The notes below the pieces were generated by a model, which did no database searches, was not told the DNA's origin, and was given only the letters and a program-made list of their open reading frames with translations. A stretch of 64,000 bases of DNA from assembly GCA_030015575.1 (NCBI GenBank), contig JASDDO010000001.1:513479772-513543771 (forward strand), written 5' to 3'. Both the position numbers and the translations under genes were made by a program. Within the stretch, counting starts at the first letter, position 1; the number at the start of each line of letters is the position of its first letter. Of this stretch, positions 61,123 to 64,000 are shown in pieces. This DNA comes from Agapanthus africanus. Lineage: Eukaryota; Streptophyta; Magnoliopsida; Asparagales; Amaryllidaceae.

Positions 61123-62581
61123 GAAAGTCGGCTCTTCCTCACTGTCCGAGATTGACTCTGCATGGACTGAGGGGTCATTCTGCATATCAGCATCATCGAG
61201 AGGGTTTTCATCATCCGGCAGAGGCGGCTGATCTTGGGAAGCGGCAACCACATTCAAGCCAGATTGGGCTTGGGATGTGGTGGCCCCATCATTACTTTTG
61301 CTGCGAAGGTTGTCGTTGGGGTGCGTGCCCTCTATATAGACCGTGTGGATAACATATCCGGCCGTACTTTCATTATTGGTAGCTGATTTTGTGAACCGTT
61401 GTCGGGATCCTTCTGTTTCGGTAATAGGAAATCGATTGAAGACGGCTGGCCTGACCGGGTTTTTGAGAGGTGCCGGTGCATCTTTTCTGGATTTGCCCCG
61501 CTGCTTTCGCGCAGCACAGAGCGCCTGATAGACTCATGAAGAGATGGTGTCATGCTTTCCCTTTTAGGGCTGGGACACGTCTCTTTATAACATTGTTTGG
61601 ACTGCTGTCTTCTTGATTCTGGCGGTCATGGCATTTTTGTGAACCCACTTCAGAGGTTCGAAAGAATTGCTGACTTTTACGGCCGACTCAGCCGTTGTCA
61701 CGGGATAACCCTGCTCTTGGAACCTCACAAGATTCCACTTGGCCGGAATCCTAGCCCTTTTATTGGCTCGATACCTGAGCCGCTTCTGTCTTAACCTTTC
61801 TGTTTTGAGCATTTTGCAGGTTTCGGCTCATTGGGAAGCCGCCATAGACCGATTAACAAGGAGTCCAGAGAAGACACCCGCTCACGCGATTGTCAAGGGC
61901 GCCGTCTGAGCCTGCCGGAGATGCTTTGTGGCTCCATTAGTATTGATGGCATTTCCTCCAGTTAGAACAGCGGAGAGCCGTTCGAATACAGATTTGCATT
62001 TAGGGTGAGATGCTTTGGCGACTACAACGTTCGGCCTCCTGCCACTTGAGGTCAATTTGGCCGCTTGGTTTGCCGTGAACTCCGTCAAAGGAGCGCTTCC
62101 AGCAGGGTAGATGATGACAGAACCAAATTGATGGGGTGACTCCTCCCATTGCCGGCTGAGACTTGCAGGGAGAACCACGCGGGCATTGATCTTGACCATG
62201 TACTGGATCAGAGTCCCGTCGGAAGCTGAATTCATCTTAGAAGATATCGTCGTTGAAAATTGATTGCTGCAAAAAAAATCATTATTTCAGTACAAACACT
62301 GGTATATATGTTAAACGAGTTCGCATGAACGCTTTACCCGACTATGGAAGGAGAGAAAGGTCCCACCGGGCTTGCCAGAATCTGTAGGGTGTTTTTCGTC
62401 ACCCCATTGAGATGGGAATGCATGCGCTTGTCAGGCATGTACAGATTCATCCTGTCTGGGGCAGGCGGGGGTTTATTAATTGTGGGGATCCGATTCTCCG
62501 GCAGCCGTGGACTAAGCTGCCGTTAATTACCCCTTTCTTTTGAAGTGAGGGAACCTCCGATTGATGGGTCAAACTGGTCAT
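61123..62581 (-). pseudogene. Unrecognised spliced plant gene, cut by Copia D
   Basis: Minus strand. A possible start codon is at 62581-62579. A proline-rich first part includes RIPTINKPPPAPDRMNLYMP and ends SPSIVG. A 71-bp intron (62337-62267) has GTAAAG at its start and eight T then GCAG at its end, and it joins the frames in phase to a second exon (62266-61882) with MNSASDGTLIQYMVKINARV and FGSVIIYPAGSAPL. A basic piece follows (61812-61585, KRLRYRANKRAR, NLS-like). Last is a tail open from about 61525 to the LTR, with RKQRGKSRKD and an acidic end rich in D and E. The frames do not all connect, so it is probably a pseudogene with a few breaks. I do not recognise the family. The tail is interrupted at 61122 by the D LTR. 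It could be a transposon-carried gene; no zinc knuckle or polymerase motif was seen. Confidence 0.55.
62267..62337 (-). other. 71-bp intron
   Basis: On the minus strand it starts GTAAAG and ends in a T tract followed by GCAG. Removing it keeps the reading frame between SIVG and NQFSTT. This phase agreement is the best evidence that the gene was once expressed. Confidence 0.65.
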
Positions 62582-62775
62582 GCGAACTCAATGTGCCGTG
62601 TGCGTGTATTGTGCTTTGAAAGGTACTTGGACGTATCGGGGACCACGCAGAGTTTACGGGGGTCAAACGGGGGACGTGTTTTGAGTGTGGAGTGTTTATA
62701 AAAAATAATAATAATAATAATAATATAATAATAAGGGTGAGTGGCGTCCTAAGGATATGCGTGCACTGGGCGACA
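62582..62775. repeat. Spacer with (AAT)n microsatellite
   Basis: No gene. An AAT repeat lies at about 62705-62735. Confidence 0.6.
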
Positions 62776-63025
62776 GCGCCTCACGTGCTTGGCATGCGAG
62801 CGTTGGGTGCCAGCGCCTCACATTCCCTGCATGTGGGCGCCAGCGCCTCACATGCCCGACATATGGGAGCTCGCAGAAAAATGGACTTAGCCCCTGTACT
62901 GGGTGTTGTACTCCCGATTGTTTTTGGAGTTAAAACTCCTTAAAAAGGAAAAGAGGGCTTAGCCCCTGCACAGGGAGTTGTATTCCCCGGTTGACTTTTG
63001 GAGTTAAACTCCTAAAAACAGAGAT

Positions 63026-63056
<31 letters not shown>

Positions 63057-63073
63057 TTGTGGAGTTAAACTCC
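62776..63073. repeat. Second palindrome field: CTCACGTG-type and GGAGTT-A-AACTCC units
   Basis: Three units of the type GCGCCTCACGTG...GCATGCGAGC lie at about 62776, 62813 and 62843. A unit of about 75 bp ('agcccctg...ggagtt') occurs twice. Perfect palindromes GGAGTT/AACTCC lie at 62926-62939, 63000-63012 and 63061-63073. The style matches 29990-31495. Confidence 0.7.
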
Positions 63074-63706
63074 TAAGAGATTTTCGAAGGTGATGAAAGG
63101 AGAGCCCTTTCTTCTCCCTTGAGCCCTGGGTTTTCTCTTGAGCCTTGGATGTTCCTAAAGTGAGATTTTTGGAGATGGGTCTCTTCTTCCTCCTCTCTGT
63201 TGGCTGGATCTTGGAGGGGGAAAAAAGGGGTGAGATTTAAAAATCTCCCCTTTTAGAGATTTGAGATTCCCTTTGTGGGTTTATGGTGAAAAATTATTTC
63301 TTTTTGGGAAAAGAAGAGTGAAACTCTTGATTTAATTCAAGAAAAAAGAAAAAGGTTAGAACCTTGAGGAAGGAGAAGGAGGCACATAACTCTAGACTTT
63401 TTTGAGAGAATGAAAAAGTTGTTCTTGATTTTTTCATCATGTTTACCTTTATTGGCTACACACTTTACACATAGCCCCTTAGGTTTTGCCAAATGGCACT
63501 TGTGCTACCCCATGCCTTATGTGCTTATCTCTTTTTTCACATACATTTATTTCTAAAGAATGAATTACATTAAACTAATTTATGGCTTCATTCTTTTTGT
63601 CACGGGGCTGGTCCCTTCCATGGTCGGTCTTGACCTGGGCTTGCGCCCACTTTGCTTGGGGTTGACTTTGATTTTGACTTGGTCAACCGAGGTGTAATTT
63701 TTGACC
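63074..63706. other. Unassigned, AT-rich, no gene seen
   Basis: Includes short inverted pairs (such as GAGATTT/AAATCTC near 63231) and a 'ttgactttgattttgac' repeat near 63660. Frame 63580-63777 on the minus strand is not credible. Confidence 0.4.
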
Positions 63707-64000
63707 CCAACAACCTGTTTGCACGACTCAGTAGACTCATGATAGGGTAGTAATCTAAGCACAGTGGGAACACACACAAGACACTATAGTGATCTCAGGT
63801 CTAGGGACTACCTTGTACTCATGTCACCAGAGAGCTATTGTCTTACATTTGGTATAAAACCATCTAGGTGCTCTTGGCGAGTCCGTCCAGTGTAACTCAT
63901 CCAATGAGCACCTGTATACAATCGTTAGTGTCAAGCACCAATGGCTATGGGATCAGCCATCGTCTCGTACAGTGTCATGAAACGTATACACTAATCTAAA
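63707..64000 (-). mobile_element. Edge of a minus-strand Copia LTR (A/C/D group)
   Basis: From 'aacctgtttgcacgactc' onward the sequence follows the LTRs of C and D on the minus strand, including 'cagtgggaac' and 'ggcgagtccgtccagtgta'. It begins mid-LTR and runs off the window. Confidence 0.8.

Noticed and set aside
61332-61553. 73-residue minus-strand frame as the coding frame of the unknown gene's tail
   Set aside because: Another minus-strand frame stays open from about 61525 to the LTR and has a more protein-like composition; this one is a shadow.

Overview
This window is plant nuclear DNA, almost certainly from a flowering plant, and it is nearly all nested LTR retrotransposons. I found no intact protein-coding host gene, rRNA gene, functional tRNA gene or CRISPR array. 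The evidence for a plant is Copia elements primed by initiator tRNA-Met (TGGTATCAGAGC), Tekay-like and Tat/Athila-like Gypsy LTRs, and a broken plant-mobile-domain gene with plant-type introns. The species cannot be named from sequence alone.

Layout. (1) 1-816 and 13216-~15667: one minus-strand Gypsy LTR (B), split by Copia element A (822-13210, + strand). A carries a solo LTR (4746-6959, target duplication TGCAG) of a second Copia family. (2) 15668-16125 and 27327-28909: flank and minus-strand LTR (F), split by element E (16126-27321, target duplication GGTTT). E has two 4,207-bp LTRs around a pol-less 2.8-kb interior. (3) 29231-32343: a dense field of imperfect and perfect palindromes in several families, with no gene. 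(4) 32880-37306: 3' end of a third Copia element (G) plus a second partial LTR. (5) 37312-40440: broken plant-mobile-domain gene. (6) 40451-~43990: Gypsy LTR, primer site and leader of a Tat/Athila-like element (H). (7) ~44000-61122: minus-strand Copia element D, cut by the young related element C (45400-55798, target duplication GCATT, LTRs about 0.7 % different). (8) 61123-62581: an unrecognised spliced gene on the minus strand, apparently cut by the LTR of D. (9) 62776-63073: more palindromes like those of region 3. (10) 63707-64000: edge of another minus-strand Copia LTR.

The most unusual signal is palindromic. Region 29-32 kb is built from at least four families of short hairpins, and each well-preserved retroelement family also carries its own set. 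These include GTGTC/GACAC stems with a shared 7-nt loop in the Gypsy LTRs, TTAAATCAA/TTGATTTAA stems in the Copia LTRs, and GTGCA/TGCAC units before the polypurine tract of E. Sequence differs between families while pairing is kept, and in places both stem arms change together. All coordinates, counts and divergences come from reading by eye; no database search was possible.
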